Shown piece by piece: positions 9,827-20,374 of a DNA stretch of 64,000 nucleotides. The notes beneath the pieces are model-generated. The model was given only the letters and a program-made list of their open reading frames with translations, was not told where the DNA came from and ran no database searches. The stretch is taken from positions 27,733 to 91,732 of the forward strand of contig JADDOH010005053.1 in the NCBI GenBank assembly GCA_016648135.1, in the 5' to 3' direction. The stretch comes from Agrypnia vestita. Taxonomy: Eukaryota > Arthropoda > Insecta > Trichoptera > Phryganeidae. The position numbers and the translations under genes were made by a program. The first letter of the stretch is position 1; every line of letters starts with the position of its first letter.

Positions 9827-10582
9827 AGCCATGTATTCACTAGGGGACAAATCGCGAAACATTCCGCTCGGCATGTCGCATCAACATCTACGCTCATGTT
9901 TCGGGGACAATGACGCGGCCATTTGACGTGTACACACCGGGACTCGCATATCTTGTCGCGGAAATGTCACCCGATGAGCTTATGTTGACAACTGCGGTAT
10001 CTCATTTGGCGAAAACGGGGTTCCGCGCAATTCGAAATGTTTTTTTGGGTCGCAAATAAACGAGGTTTTACTGTAGTAAATTGAATATTATTAAAAACAA
10101 GGTCCTTTTTGCAAATAATTATTGTTTTCCAGACGTCGCGGAAATATATCGCCCTATGAGGTTATGATGATAGCCGCGTATCTGTTTATGTTAATGAGTT
10201 TATCGAAAAGTAAGAGGAGAAAAAAGAGGAGAATGCAAAATTATTTACTGCAAAGAGAAAGAAGGACGGACATTCTATGCGATCTTCGATCGATACAGCT
10301 CGATGAGTTCAAGAACGATTTCGTTTCACCGCATTGTCATCTTGACAGATACAGCGCATGCGTATTCACCTGTAAACATACCACGTGGTACTGACGCTCC
10401 GCGGAATGTTGCAGTGAGTACGCTCGGGTACCGTGCGCATGGCAACGTTGCCACGGCACGTAGAAATGCCGCGCTATGTTGCGCGCGAGGTCGCGGAACA
10501 GTGCACGACGTTGCAACGTCACGTAGACTCTATGCCGCGCGTGCTGTTGAGGGACAATTTGTCCCCTAGTGAATACATGGCT
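9827..10582 (+). mobile_element. PIF/Harbinger-derived element, copy 1
   Basis: 756 bp with 26-bp perfect terminal inverted repeats starting AGCCATGTATTCACTAGGGG, flanked by TAA on both sides (9824-9826, 10583-10585). A 3-bp TWA duplication is the PIF/Harbinger hallmark. The internal frame at about 10122-10394 encodes a fragment reading SPYEVMMIAAYLFMLMS, a basic KSKRRKKRR run, then LQRERRTDILCDLRSIQLDE. This follows the N-terminal plan of Harbinger nucleases (hydrophobic start, Lys/Arg block, L..ELR..D..F). The catalytic domain is absent. Confidence 0.85.
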
Positions 10583-10938
10583 TAAACGTCAAAAGTGCCT
10601 TCATAGAGTGGCCGTACTGTAATAAGCATGTGTATCAGTACCTATATGAAAAACATGCTAATGACGTGTTCACGGTTATTTGTAATATAATTAGTGTTGT
10701 GAAAATTAACCGACTGATTTAAAAGATGCCAACGATGACTCATTGATTAGTATTTAATTGGTAAACAGGAAATGCATGCGTCCATTGCATATTATCAGCT
10801 GATGTCGAGATTATCCGACGAAAACCCGATAACAAATTTCTTAATGACTCAACCGTTTGTATGTAAAAACCAGATCATAAAAATTATGTTGAGAGATCTA
10901 ACATATTTTGTGAACTTTTTTCTAGATTAATTAATATA
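10583..10938. other. no recognisable coding feature
   Basis: Contains the isolated GCATGTGTATCAG end near 10628-10640 that matches the termini of the GCATGC element. Otherwise unrecognised. Confidence 0.4.
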
Positions 10939-11774
10939 CAGGGTGTAACTAACTAACTAACCAACACGCCGTTTCCTGCAGGGGTAGGCAGAGAGGATTG
11001 AAAGCCACACTCTTCTATCGTGGCACACCACTTTTGCTTCGGCCACATTCATACGTCTTCTCATACACGTTCTACGATTGTTGCGGCTTTTAACAGGGCC
11101 ATCCTCAAATACTTGTAGTACCTGATCGCGCCAGGTCTTTCGCGGACGCCCTCTATTCCTGTTGCCTTCAACATTCGCCTCATATATTTTCTTAACCATC
11201 CTTTCCTCGTTCATACGTTCCACACGACCAAACCATCTCAGCACTCCTTTCTTTATTCTATCTACCACACTACAGCCAGCATTGCATTCACTTCTAATTT
11301 GATGTGATAAGACGAAAGTTATGGGTGTAACAGAGCTAGTCAATAATACTTTACAGGTGGATGAGTCGAAAATGTTCAAGCAACCATGACCTAATATCAA
11401 AGTTTGCATTTTTCCCATATTTTTGACTTATTTTTTGTAAAACGTTGGACTATCATTATATCTAATATGAAAAAAGCATTCCTTTTAATACAAGTCAAAT
11501 AAAATGATAAAAACCTTCCGTTTCCAATTGACAATTGAAAACATTCCAATTCCAATTATATTGAAACGAATTAATTTTTCGTAATCGATAAAAGTTACTG
11601 TAATGATACGTTTTGTAAAAAATAATTCAGAAATATTTTTAAAAAAATGCAAACTTTGATATTGCATAACTCCATAACTATTGATATTCGGTCATGGTTG
11701 CTTGGAAATTTTCGACTCATAATCAAGGCAGGAATACACCTATAAAGTATTGTGGACTAGCTCTGTTACACCCG
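10939..11774. mobile_element. foldback MITE 'CAGGGTGT', copy 1, split by an RTE-like insertion
   Basis: The left terminus CAGGGTGTAAC (10939-10949) is separated from the rest of the element (11323-11774) by an RTE-like insertion. GGGTGTAAC is duplicated on both sides (10941-10949 and 11323-11331). The arms are near-complementary: GTAACAGAGCTAGT ... AAAATGTTCAAGCAACCATG ... TTTTGTAAAA against its inverse ending CTAGCTCTGTTACACCCG. The family has TA or TATA flanks and is probably a Tc1/mariner-mobilised MITE. Confidence 0.75.
10950..11322 (-). mobile_element. RTE-like LINE, ORF2 C-terminal fragment, inserted with 9-bp TSD
   Basis: Minus-strand reading gives SECNAGCSVVDRIKKGVLRW, FGRVERMNEERMVKKIYEA, GNRNRGRPRKTW, VFEDGPVKSRNNRRTCMRRR, and a terminal SAYPC block before the stop. 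After the stop comes a (TTAG)n tail at the 3' end. 5'-truncation, a tetranucleotide tail and a 9-bp duplication (GGGTGTAAC) are signs of target-primed reverse transcription. Confidence 0.8.
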
Positions 11775-11854
11775 TACATATACGAGCTCAACGGGAAAAC
11801 ATGCTCCAATAGACGTTGTGCATCCGTGAAATGTAAAGTTTTTCAATTTCAAAT

Positions 11855-11995
11855 ATACAATTTCAAGATTAATGTAAAATTTCAAGATTAATGTAAAATT
11901 TCAAGATTAATGTAAATTTCCAAAATTAATGTATAATTTCAAAATTCATGTCAAATTTCAAGAATAATGTAAATTTTCAAGATTAGTATAAAGTT
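11855..11995. repeat. minisatellite, about 19-bp unit
   Basis: Seven to eight decaying tandem units of ATTTCAAGATTAATGTAAA. Confidence 0.85.
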
Positions 11996-12586
11996 TCCCC
12001 TCCCAAAAAATTGGTGCCATTTTAATCGTCAGACATAACATTAAGGGGTAAAGAGGCATCAAAAGTAAATACAATTTTTTTACGTAATTTCCACATATAA
12101 AATCAACCACGTAAATTGTTAATTATGTTTCGTAAACAAATTATTTTGAAAAATTCAAAATGGTGGAGTAGTGTACCGATCCGCAATGGTTCTTCCGCGA
12201 CGCGCGCAGCTGGTGGAGATAATCAGAAAGGTTTTTTTTTACGTGTAACATGTTTACGCTTGATTAATGGGCCTAGTATCGCGAATGCGACGGAAACGTG
12301 TAACAGGAAGTAGGACAAATCCAGCGCAATACTAAGAGATACTCCGCAGCCGCAGACTTCTTTACCGACTCATCCAAGTCGGTAAAGAAGTCTACGGCTC
12401 AAGCGGCCGGCATGAATGAAAGAAAAAAATGGCGCCGCACACGTAGGAAACGCGACCCGGGATATTACAAATTATGACCAAGCCGTCATCATTTAACATC
12501 TATGGTTGAAACTTGCAGTTGAATACTGTTCTCTGCAACACCATACTGAAGAAAACATTGAAGATGCCAACGTAAGTGGTATATAA
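11996..12586. other. mostly unrecognised; contains a strong hairpin
   Basis: Apart from the 12348-12399 hairpin nothing is recognised. A 65-codon ORF at 12116-12313 has no motif. Confidence 0.4.
12348..12399. repeat. 23-bp-arm hairpin
   Basis: AGCCGCAGACTTCTTTACCG continuing to ACT, a CATCCA loop, then the complement AGTCGGTAAAGAAGTCTACG continuing to GCT. One mismatch in 23. It is isolated in a sequence without coding. Confidence 0.85.
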
Positions 12587-13346
12587 AGCCATGTATTCAC
12601 TAGGGGACAAATCGCGAAACATTCCGCTCGGCATGTCGCATCAACATCTACGCTCATGTTTCGGGGACAATGACGCGGTCATTTGACGTGTACACACCGG
12701 GACTCGCATATCTTGTCGCGGAAATGTCACCCGATGAGGTTATGTTGACAGCTGCGGTATCTCATTTGGCGAAAACGGGGTTCCGCGCAATTCGAAATGT
12801 TTTTTTGGGTCGCAATTTCAAATTAACGAGGTTTTACTGTAGTAAATTGAATATTATTAAAAACAAGGTTCCTTTTGCAAATAATTATTGTTTTCCACAC
12901 GTCGCGGAAATGTCGCCCTATGAGGTTATGATGACAACTGCGTATCTGTTTATGTTAATGAGTTTATCGAAACGTAAGAGGAGAAAAAAGAGGAGAATGC
13001 GAAATTATTTACTGCAAAGAGAAAGAAGGACGGACATTCTATGCGATCTTCGATCGATACAGCCCGATGAGTTCAATAACAATTTCGTTTCCCCACACTG
13101 TCATCTTGACAGATACAGCGCATGCGTATTCACTTGTAAACATACCACGTGGTACTGACGCTCCGCGTAATGTTGCAGGGAGCTCGCTCGGGTACCGTGC
13201 GCATGGCAACGTTGCCACGGCACGTAGAAATGCCGCACTATGTTGTGCGCGCCGCCGCGGAAAAGTGCACGACGTTGCAACGTCACGTAGACTCTATGCC
13301 GCGCGTGATGTTGAGGGCCAATTTGTCCCCTAGTGAATACATGGCT
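12587..13346 (+). mobile_element. PIF/Harbinger-derived element, copy 2 (longest ORF)
   Basis: 760 bp, perfect 26-bp TIRs, TAA left and TTA right. One uninterrupted 162-codon frame (12670-13158) runs from MTRSFDVYTPGLAYLVAEMS through a first SPDEVML block, a linker, a second SPYEVMM block, the basic KRKRRKKRRMRN stretch and DILCDLRSI, and ends CKHTTWY. The two VAEMSP(D/Y)EVM blocks reflect a duplicated DNA segment of about 50 bp. A GGCAACGTTGCC palindrome sits near 13205-13216. Only the transposase N-terminus is represented. Confidence 0.85.
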
Positions 13347-13687
13347 TTAGTGTCCACAGAATAATAATTAATTCAAACTAAATTTCTGTTCATTTCTTAA
13401 TTTACAGAGATAAGCAAATCAAAAGCGGATAAGTGATGTGTTGGTACGTAGTGGATAAAGTATTAATAAATATTTTTTTGCAATTGATATTGTAATATAG
13501 CAAACATTTAAAATTTGAGGTTAATTCCTTTTAATGCCGTGTCGATCAATCCTTTTCAAATTGAAACATAAAATATTAATAAATTTATTAAAAAAACCGG
13601 CAATTTCCCAAATAATAATAATAATAATATCCTAAATCTATAAAAATTGACGAAACATCACCAATCGAGAAGTTGACAAAACTAATG
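13347..13687. other. no recognisable feature
   Basis: AT-rich with a short (AAT)n patch near 13610. No coding. Confidence 0.45.
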
Positions 13688-13998
13688 GAATAAGTCAAAA
13701 ATACAACCGAACTTGAATTTTTATGAAAAAAAAATTGTTCCTGGCGTAAAAATTGGCCTTTTCCCTACCTGATACAACATCTAGACTTAACGTTAATTTT
13801 CTATGATTTCTTGTTTTATTATATGGGCATCTTTATAGCGTGAAGTGTCAAAATGTATCATTTTTAAACTTGAAATAACTGCTTTTAAACCAGCAAGCGG
13901 GAAAATTTGACTTCATTTATGCAATCAAGTCCCTTTATTACACCAGGAACAATTTTTCTTTCATCCAAATTCAAGTTCGGTTGTATTCTTGACTATAG
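13688..13998. mobile_element. foldback MITE, about 310 bp
   Basis: The left arm (13688-13750) contains AAGTCAAAAATACAACCGAA and AATTGTTCCTGG. The right arm (13938-13998) is the reverse complement (CCAGGAACAATTTTT ... TTCGGTTGTATTCTTGACTA). The loop is about 190 bp. No copy elsewhere in the window. Confidence 0.65.
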
Positions 13999-14413
13999 CC
14001 AAACTAATAACCGAGGAGTTCTAATTCGATTCTCAGTAAGGGTCACACTTACATAATTTTCTCAAACTTGGGTGTTTTTAAGATATGTTACGCTACAGTA
14101 ATTGGGCTTCATGGCCTGATAAAAAAATATCTGTAGTTAAACTGTTATTAACATTTGTGAAAATAGATTGTTTGATCGTTATTTACTATTTTCACGTAAC
14201 CATTAGATACCGATAACCAACGATCAAACAGTGAGTTTTCGACAATTAACTATAAAGGTTATTTCTGACTAAGTTTATCATACGTTAATGTGATGTATAT
14301 GAAATCATTGAATGATTTGACAGTCACTTCGTGGTGGAACATTTAATTTTAAATGTAATTTTTAATCAAGACATGTTATAGACGTCTCACAGAGACATGG
14401 AAAGTAGGGGAAT
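13999..14413. other. unrecognised, with small hairpin at 14165-14231
   Basis: TTGTTTGATCGTTA pairs with the later AACGATCAAACA. Otherwise AT-rich and unannotated. Confidence 0.4.
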
Positions 14414-14713
14414 AATCCAAGAATATGGTCCCGTTGTTCATACAATGAAAATAAGTATTTCACTCATTTATAATTTAATGTTAATTTAATCTAACAACTA
14501 AACAAACCAAACCTAATAACCTAACCTAACCTCATATATTGCCTATGAAATGTCAAAAAATGCAGTGCATTTTTCGAAACTTTGAAGTGTAATATCTTAT
14601 TTAATACTTACTTTTTAAACGTAAATTATCTTTCATTTTGTTATTAGTACATTCAATAATATAGTGAAATACTCACTATCGTTGTATATGCAATGGGACC
14701 ATTATCTTGGATT
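14414..14713. mobile_element. 300-bp MITE with arms of about 50 bp
   Basis: The left AATCCAAGAATATGGTCCCG with AAGTATTTCACT is matched inverted by AGTGAAATACTC and TGGGACCATTATCTTGGATT at the right. The internal part is AT-rich and non-coding. Confidence 0.7.
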
Positions 14714-15086
14714 TAGCCAAAGTAGGTATGGAAGTCTTTGGGTGTTTATAGGGCTTGCGACTTGCGACCTGTCGTATGGCTGGCTTAAGTGATCACTTTA
14801 CGCAATGCAACGTTCATCAATTCCGCCCATGATTGACCACCACGTGTGTCAAATTTTTGAAAGTTGTATAATAGATATCAGTAGGTGAGAAGGTTTGGAT
14901 ATCATGAGATTTGAGTTCGGGGGATTTTGGCAGATAACAGGTAATACAGGTACAAGAAAATGAATAGGCAAAACGTAAAAATAACAAACCTAATTTTTAA
15001 TGCGTTCAACGAGACAATACTAAACACTCATATTAATCATTGTCAGTTTCGCGGGACACTTCTTCCTTCAAACGCTTTGAGCTATA
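14714..15086. other. no recognisable feature
   Basis: No ORF, tRNA or repeat signature recognised. Confidence 0.45.
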
Positions 15087-15842
15087 AGCCATGTATTCAC
15101 TAGGGGACAAATCGCGAAACATTCCGCGCGGGATGTCGCATCAACTTCTACGTTCATGTTTCGGGGACAATGACGCGGTCATTTGACGTGTACACACCGG
15201 GACTCGCATATCTTGTCGCGGAAATGTCACCCGATGAGGTTATGTTGACAGCTGCGGTATCTCATTTGGCGAAAACGTGGTTCCCCGCAATTCGAAATGT
15301 TTTTTTGGGTCGCAATTTCAAATTAACGAGGTTTTACTGTAGCAAATTGAATATTATTAAAAATAAGGTCCTTTTTGCAAATAATTCTGTTTTCCATACG
15401 TCGCGGAAATGTCGCCCTATGAGGTTATGACAGCTTCGTATCTGTTTATGTTAATGAGTTTATCGAAACGTAAGAGGAGAAAAAAGAGGAGAATGCGAAA
15501 TTATTTACTGCAAAGAGAAAGAAGGACGGACATTCTATGCGATCTTCGATCGATACAGCTCGATGAGTTCAAGAACAAATTCGTTTCCCCACATTGTCAT
15601 CTTGACAAATACAGCGCATGCGTATTCACTTGTAAACACACCACGTGGTACTGACGCTCCGCGTAATGTTGCAGTGAGCTCGCTCGGGTACCGTGCGCAA
15701 GGCAACGTTGCCACGGCACGTAGAAATGCCGCGCTATGTTGTGCGCGATATCGCGGAACAGTGCATGACGTTGCAACGTCACGTAGACTCTATGCCGCGC
15801 GTGCTGTTGAGGGACAATTTGTCCCCTAGTGAATACATGGCT
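15087..15842 (+). mobile_element. PIF/Harbinger-derived element, copy 3
   Basis: 756 bp, perfect 26-bp TIRs, ATA duplicated on both sides (15084-15086, 15843-15845). The transposase-like frame is split by small indels into 15170-15430 and 15409-15654. The basic block and DILCDLRSIQLDEF are intact in the second part. Confidence 0.85.
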
Positions 15843-16353
15843 ATATAATAAATGAATCATGTCATTTACGTTATAGTAACAAATCTGAATTTTATTTTTA
15901 GTTAGTTTAACAATATTCCCCGATACCGTGATATATTTAAACGCCTTACTCACACATTTTTTTATACCTATATTATGTGTTACTAGCTGTGCCCGCGCGG
16001 CTGATTTTTAATACACTGTTCGGATTCTCCTTCCAGAACTTTCAAGAAATTTATCGAATGACCTTCTATACACACTGACACATTCCGCCACTCAGTTTAG
16101 AACCTTATACAACTTTCGGGAATTTTCTAGAACCTTCTTATTACAGAACTTTCTAGAGCAGGTTTTTCCGGAACCTTCTAGACTCATCGACACAGTCGGC
16201 TCGCCTATTTTGAAATATTCTGAAGCATTTGCGGCCTTCCCATAACAAAACAATCTGCTAAAAAGCACATTTTAGTCACCCACTCCCACCCACGCGAAGC
16301 CACCCCCACCAAACTCGCATATTTTCGATGTGACACCAAGGGCTATACACCCT

Positions 16354-16354
<1 letters not shown>

Positions 16355-16389
<35 letters not shown>
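16355..16389. repeat. (TA)n microsatellite
   Basis: Uninterrupted TA repeat at the centre of the inverted element. A shorter run lies at about 16569-16583. Confidence 0.95.
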
Positions 16390-16390
<1 letters not shown>

Positions 16391-16829
16391 ATGATATATT
16401 CATTTACCGAAATTCCCCAACTCAAATGTCATAATATACAAACCTTCTTAACTACTATAATGTACATGTGGGGTATAAAAGCAAAGGCAGCAATATCCAA
16501 AAAAAATATTATAATGCATCAGTACATATCCAGTACGTATTCAGATACGACATTTTATATGAAATCAATATATATATATATATAAAGAAACCCGTGTTTC
16601 CCTATCCGACAAGTTTTCTTCACAACCAGATAGTACCACCCCCTGGTGGTTATGGTGGTGGATAGCCCTCTGTGTCCCATTGAAAATGTGCGAGTTTGGT
16701 GGGAGTGGCTGAGCGTGGGTGGGAGTGTGTGACGAAAATATGCATTCTAGCATGTTGTTTTGCTATGGGAAGGCCGCAAATACTTCAGATTGTTCCAGAA
16801 TGGGCCCGCCGACCGTGTCGGTAAGTCTA

Positions 16830-16881
16830 GAAGGTTCCGGAAGTCTAGAAAGTTCTGGAAGGAGAACGTTCTAGAAAATTC
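16830..16881. promoter_or_regulatory. cluster of perfect heat shock elements
   Basis: GAAggTTCcgGAA (16830-16842), GAAagTTCtgGAA (16848-16860) and the four-unit GAAcgTTCtaGAAaaTTC (16864-16881) fit the alternating nGAAn/nTTCn consensus bound by HSF trimers. Spacing is exactly 5 bp per unit. Function is inferred from the motif only; no promoter or gene is adjacent. Confidence 0.6.
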
Positions 16882-16985
16882 CCAAAAGTTCTATAAGGTT
16901 CCAAACTAAGTGGCGAAGTGTGCCGGTGAGTCAAGAATGTTTCAGAATGTCCAGTAAAGCTCTGGAAAGTTCTGGAAGGGGAGTA

Positions 16986-17222
16986 TTCTAGAAGATTCCC
17001 GAAAGTTGTATAAGGCAAGGTGTGTTAGTGAGTCTAGAACAGAAAGTTCATGATGTTTCTCGAAAGCTTTTGAAGGTTCTGGAAAAAAAACGTTCGAGAA
17101 GGTTCTATAAGGTTCCAAACTGACTGGCGGAGTGAGTCGGTGAGTCTAGAAGATTTCAGAACGTTCGATAAAGCTGTAGAAAGTTCTGGAGGGGGAAGTT
17201 CTGGAAGGAGAACGTTCTAGAA
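16986..17222. promoter_or_regulatory. further heat-shock-element-like sites
   Basis: TTCtaGAAgaTTCccGAA (16986-17003), GAAggTTCtgGAA (17072-17084), TTCgaGAAggTTC (17093-17105) and GAAcgTTCtaGAA (17210-17222) keep the strict 5-bp periodicity. Intervening sequence contains decayed units. Confidence 0.55.
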
Positions 17223-17357
17223 GATTAACGAAAGTTCTATGAGGTTCCAGACAAAGTTACGGAGTGTATCTGTGACTCTATAAGGTTCCAGAACGTCAAC
17301 ACAATTCTATGCTTACCGAATTATGGTCCCGAGCGAAGCCGGGCCAACCAGCTAGTA

Positions 17358-18298
17358 TAGCCTATAAATTTATAGGAAATATAATTTCTTTTGCAGTAAA
17401 TTTTGGATTAGTTGTCCTCGGTGTCTGCATTCAAAACATTTTTTTAATTTTTTAGGTTATTGCTGCCTTCGCTTTTATACTCCACAAATGTAGGGAAATT
17501 TTTGTAGTCTGGGGGTCGCTGGCTCGTACTCTATAGAGCAATAGAAGAAGCTCCACAAAATAACGAATTCATTAAATTTTTAAAACATTCGCGCTTACCG
17601 GTCACACGTGATACACTCGCGGGATTTACACGAAACAGTTTCGACCTCTTCTACTACCATTGGCCAAAAAATTATGAACGTAACAATTTATATAATAAAC
17701 ACATAATTTTGACGGATTCGTCACTCACTTGATGAATATTAATTATATCGCTAGCACGTCACATCACAATATGGAGTATAATGCTCATGGAAATAAGCGA
17801 TTACCTGTAGCTAATGCGAAAGACCAAACTTGTTGACTCGCTAACGTAATCTGAATGAAAATTGTAACAGATAACACGGCTCTTATCTGTGCGTGTTGAT
17901 AGGTGACCACGCTTGCATATAATAGAATTTTTATTTCAAAAAAAATCCTTGTTATATATGTAAATATAAGAGAAAATTACACTCTTTTTTTTGTTAAATT
18001 TGTGGATTATGCCACTCTACTAGGCTACGCCTGTCCCAGAGTGGCGTTATAGAACACAATTATAATATATTTTCGAATTCGTCAGTAATATTTATTTTCA
18101 TAAGGTAGTAATTATGTATCTACAAAGTATCAAGTGCAATGTTAGTGATAAGTTGAGTGAGTCATAAGTCCAAGTGTAAATATGTGTAGAATAATTGTTT
18201 AATGTAAAAAGGGTTAAAGTTTTGTTTAAGATTATTTTTTATTTTCCTTAATTAATTAATTTATTTATATAGGTATATATTTTTATATATAGACATTA
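17358..18298. other. mostly unrecognised; holds one 'GTATAAAAGCGAAGGCAGCA' motif copy
   Basis: At 17455-17485 the minus strand carries GTGGAGTATAAAAGCGAAGG followed by CAGCAATA, matching 16468-16498 and 53520-53550. No coding elsewhere. Confidence 0.4.
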
Positions 18299-18500
18299 TT
18301 ATGCAATTACAGTAAGTAAATTTTCAGTTGCTGTTCTACCTTTGGAGGTAAGCCAGTTGTTTGCTAAAGCTTTTATTTTATTAATTGAGTATATTCTGAT
18401 TTCCGGGAAGTCTGTTTTAAATATGTTAAATATTTTAGGCCCCTATGTATGAGTAATTTTTCTGTCCATGTATTGTCTTAGTTTTTGGTATTTCGTCAAG
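18299..18500 (-). mobile_element. non-LTR retrotransposon C-terminal remnant
   Basis: With one frameshift the minus strand reads TIHGQKNYSYIG, then PKIFNIFKTDFPEIRI, ALANNWLTS and a stop at 18299-18301. The (S/T)YxGPKxxN block followed by a Lys-rich tail is typical of the end of jockey/CR1-type reverse transcriptase proteins. Heavily truncated. Confidence 0.55.
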
Positions 18501-18838
18501 GTTATTTCAAATATAATCATCAATAGTCATCGTATGGGGGAGTCATTATGGGAGCATGAACCACGTGGTCCCATTTTGAACTCTTTTGACCCCCCCCCCC
18601 CCCATCCATGTAGACCTGACGTGGCTTCCTCTACGAAATCCCACACCCTCTCCCCCCTGAGATGAACGTAGTTTTGTCCTATTAATTCCAGAAGACGATT
18701 AACATCTATCACGTGTCTCTATACCACCTAAGATCACAAGTGAACATAATTCAGCGTCGCAACATTGAATTAATACTTTATTAATAATTAATTATTGATT
18801 CAATGCTGCGATGCAAGATATAAATAAATTTATACTAA
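18501..18838. other. unrecognised; includes C14 run at 18590-18603
   Basis: No coding or repeat copy recognised beyond the homopolymer. Confidence 0.45.
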
Positions 18839-18863
18839 CCTTAATACAGTGGTTCCCAAAGTT

Positions 18864-19361
18864 ATAAGGATATAAATTTGCATGTTAAACCCCGTATAAG
18901 AAACCCGGAGTTCTTCAGAATAAGTCAGCACACTAATAATGTCGGTTACTTTTCTCCCATCACAAGGTTGTGGCGCACATATGATTTGTATTGTGCCGAC
19001 CCTAACATTGATGCTGATATTCTTGCAGACACCTTATCTTCGTTCAAAAACTCACTCACACACAACATCCATTTTCTAAATGATGACATGAACCTATAGA
19101 TCCATTAAATCAATCATTCATTAAATACTTATCGCACTACACTCAAACACAAAATATATAATATACATAAATGTACATGTAAAATATAATTAATTGCGAA
19201 AATACATGTTACTAGAGCGTGCCGAAGACACTTGTAAATTGGGATAATGGGCATAGTCTTCACTGTAATGTTTGTTATCAGAGTATCATGTACCTATTAT
19301 CCTGTTAGTGTCTCTAATAAATAAAAAAATAATAAAATAAAATAAAAAATAAAATAAAGTT
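18864..19361 (+). mobile_element. jockey/R1-like LINE 3' end, nested in the hAT element
   Basis: The open frame reads RIRNPEFFRISQHTNNVGYF, SPITRLWRTYDLY and LSSFKNSL to a stop at about 19099. This is the usual last 70 residues of jockey-type ORF2. A non-coding 3' part and an A-rich TAAAA tail follow (19318-19358). AAAGTT occurs at both junctions (18859-18863 region and 19356-19361), a probable short target duplication. Confidence 0.75.
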
Positions 19362-19552
19362 GACAGGACAGGGACCCACCAAAAAAAAATTCGGGACCCA
19401 CCTCCTGCCTCACATTTTCCCAATTCATATTGTAACCATACGAGTTCAATTAAGAAAAAAAGAAAAACCTCCGAATATAATCGAAATGTTTTATTACGAA
19501 AAATGTTAATACGTGATATTTTAATGCGAAGGATGAATTTGTTGCCTATTTA

Positions 19553-20322
19553 AGCCATGTATTCAGTAGGGGACAAATAGCGTAGCATTCCGCGCGACAT
19601 GTCGCATGAACACCTACTTTCATGTTTCGGGGACAATGACGCGGTCATTTGACGTGTACACACCGGGACTCGCATATCTTGTCGCGGAAATGTCATCCGA
19701 TGAGGTTATGATGACAGCTGCGGTATATATTTACACTTCGTCATTTAGCGAAAACGGGGTTCCGCGCAATTCGAAATGTTTTTTTGGGTCGCAATTTCAA
19801 ACTAACGAGGTTTTACTGTAGTAATTTGAATATTATTAAAAACAAGTTTTTTGCAAATAATTATTGTTTTCCACACATCGCGGAAATGTCGCCCTATGAG
19901 GTTATGATGACGGCTGCGTATCCATTTATGTTAACGAGTTTATCGAAACGTAAGAGGAGAAAAAGGTGGTGGATGCGAAATTATTTACTGCAAAGAGAAA
20001 GAAGGACGGATATTCTATGCGATCTTCGATCGATACAGCTCGATGAGTTCAAGAACAATTTCATTTCCCCACATTGTCATCTTGACAGATACAGCGCATG
20101 CGTGTTCATTTGTAAACATACCACGTGGTACTGACGCTCCGCGTAATGTCGCGGTGAGCTCGCTCGGGTACCGTGCGCATGGCAACGTTGCCACGGCACG
20201 TACAAGTGCCGCGCTTTGTTGTGCGCGACATCGCGGAACAGTGCGCGACGTTGCAACGTCACGTAGACTCTATGCCGCGCGTGCTGTTGAGGGACAATTT
20301 GTCCCCTAGTGAATACATGACT
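19553..20322 (+). mobile_element. PIF/Harbinger-derived element, copy 4, nested in the hAT element
   Basis: 770 bp, TIRs with two substitutions, TTA on both sides (19550-19552, 20323-20325). The transposase-like frame runs at 19784-20134 and includes SPYEVMMTAAYPFML, the basic block (RKRWW variant) and DILCDLRSIQLDEFKNNF. The first SP(D)EVM block is out of frame upstream. It post-dates the hAT insertion. Confidence 0.85.
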
Positions 20323-20374
20323 TTAGCGTTGACTTCAATTTTAGTCACTTTTAATCGCAATGAATTCGATACGT

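Larger units (their letters stand above)
15981..17357. mobile_element. inverted-repeat, Helitron-end-like element with heat-shock-element arrays
   Basis: The left end is TACTAGCTGTGCCCGCGCGG. The right end is a CCCGAGCGAAGCCGGG hairpin, then CCAACCAGCTAGT. Each end read outward looks like a Helitron 3' terminus (hairpin, CTAG, T), so the element may be two such ends in inverted orientation. The arms are inverted copies: GCGGCCTTCCCATAACAAAA on the left matches TTTTGCTATGGGAAGGCCGC on the right, around a (TA)n core at 16355-16389. Both arms are dominated by TTCTAGAA/GAAGGTTC units. No protein coding recognised. Confidence 0.6.

Noticed and set aside
10337..10522. Minus-strand ORFs in the PIF derivatives (RRALFRD...ARHFYVPWQRC type), present in all copies
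   Set aside because: They mirror the repeat's conserved DNA, are antisense to the transposase-like frame, and have no recognisable motif.
14505..14535. CCTAA-like repeats resembling the insect telomere repeat (TTAGG)n
   Set aside because: Only about three imperfect units, inside a MITE; too short to be an interstitial telomere.
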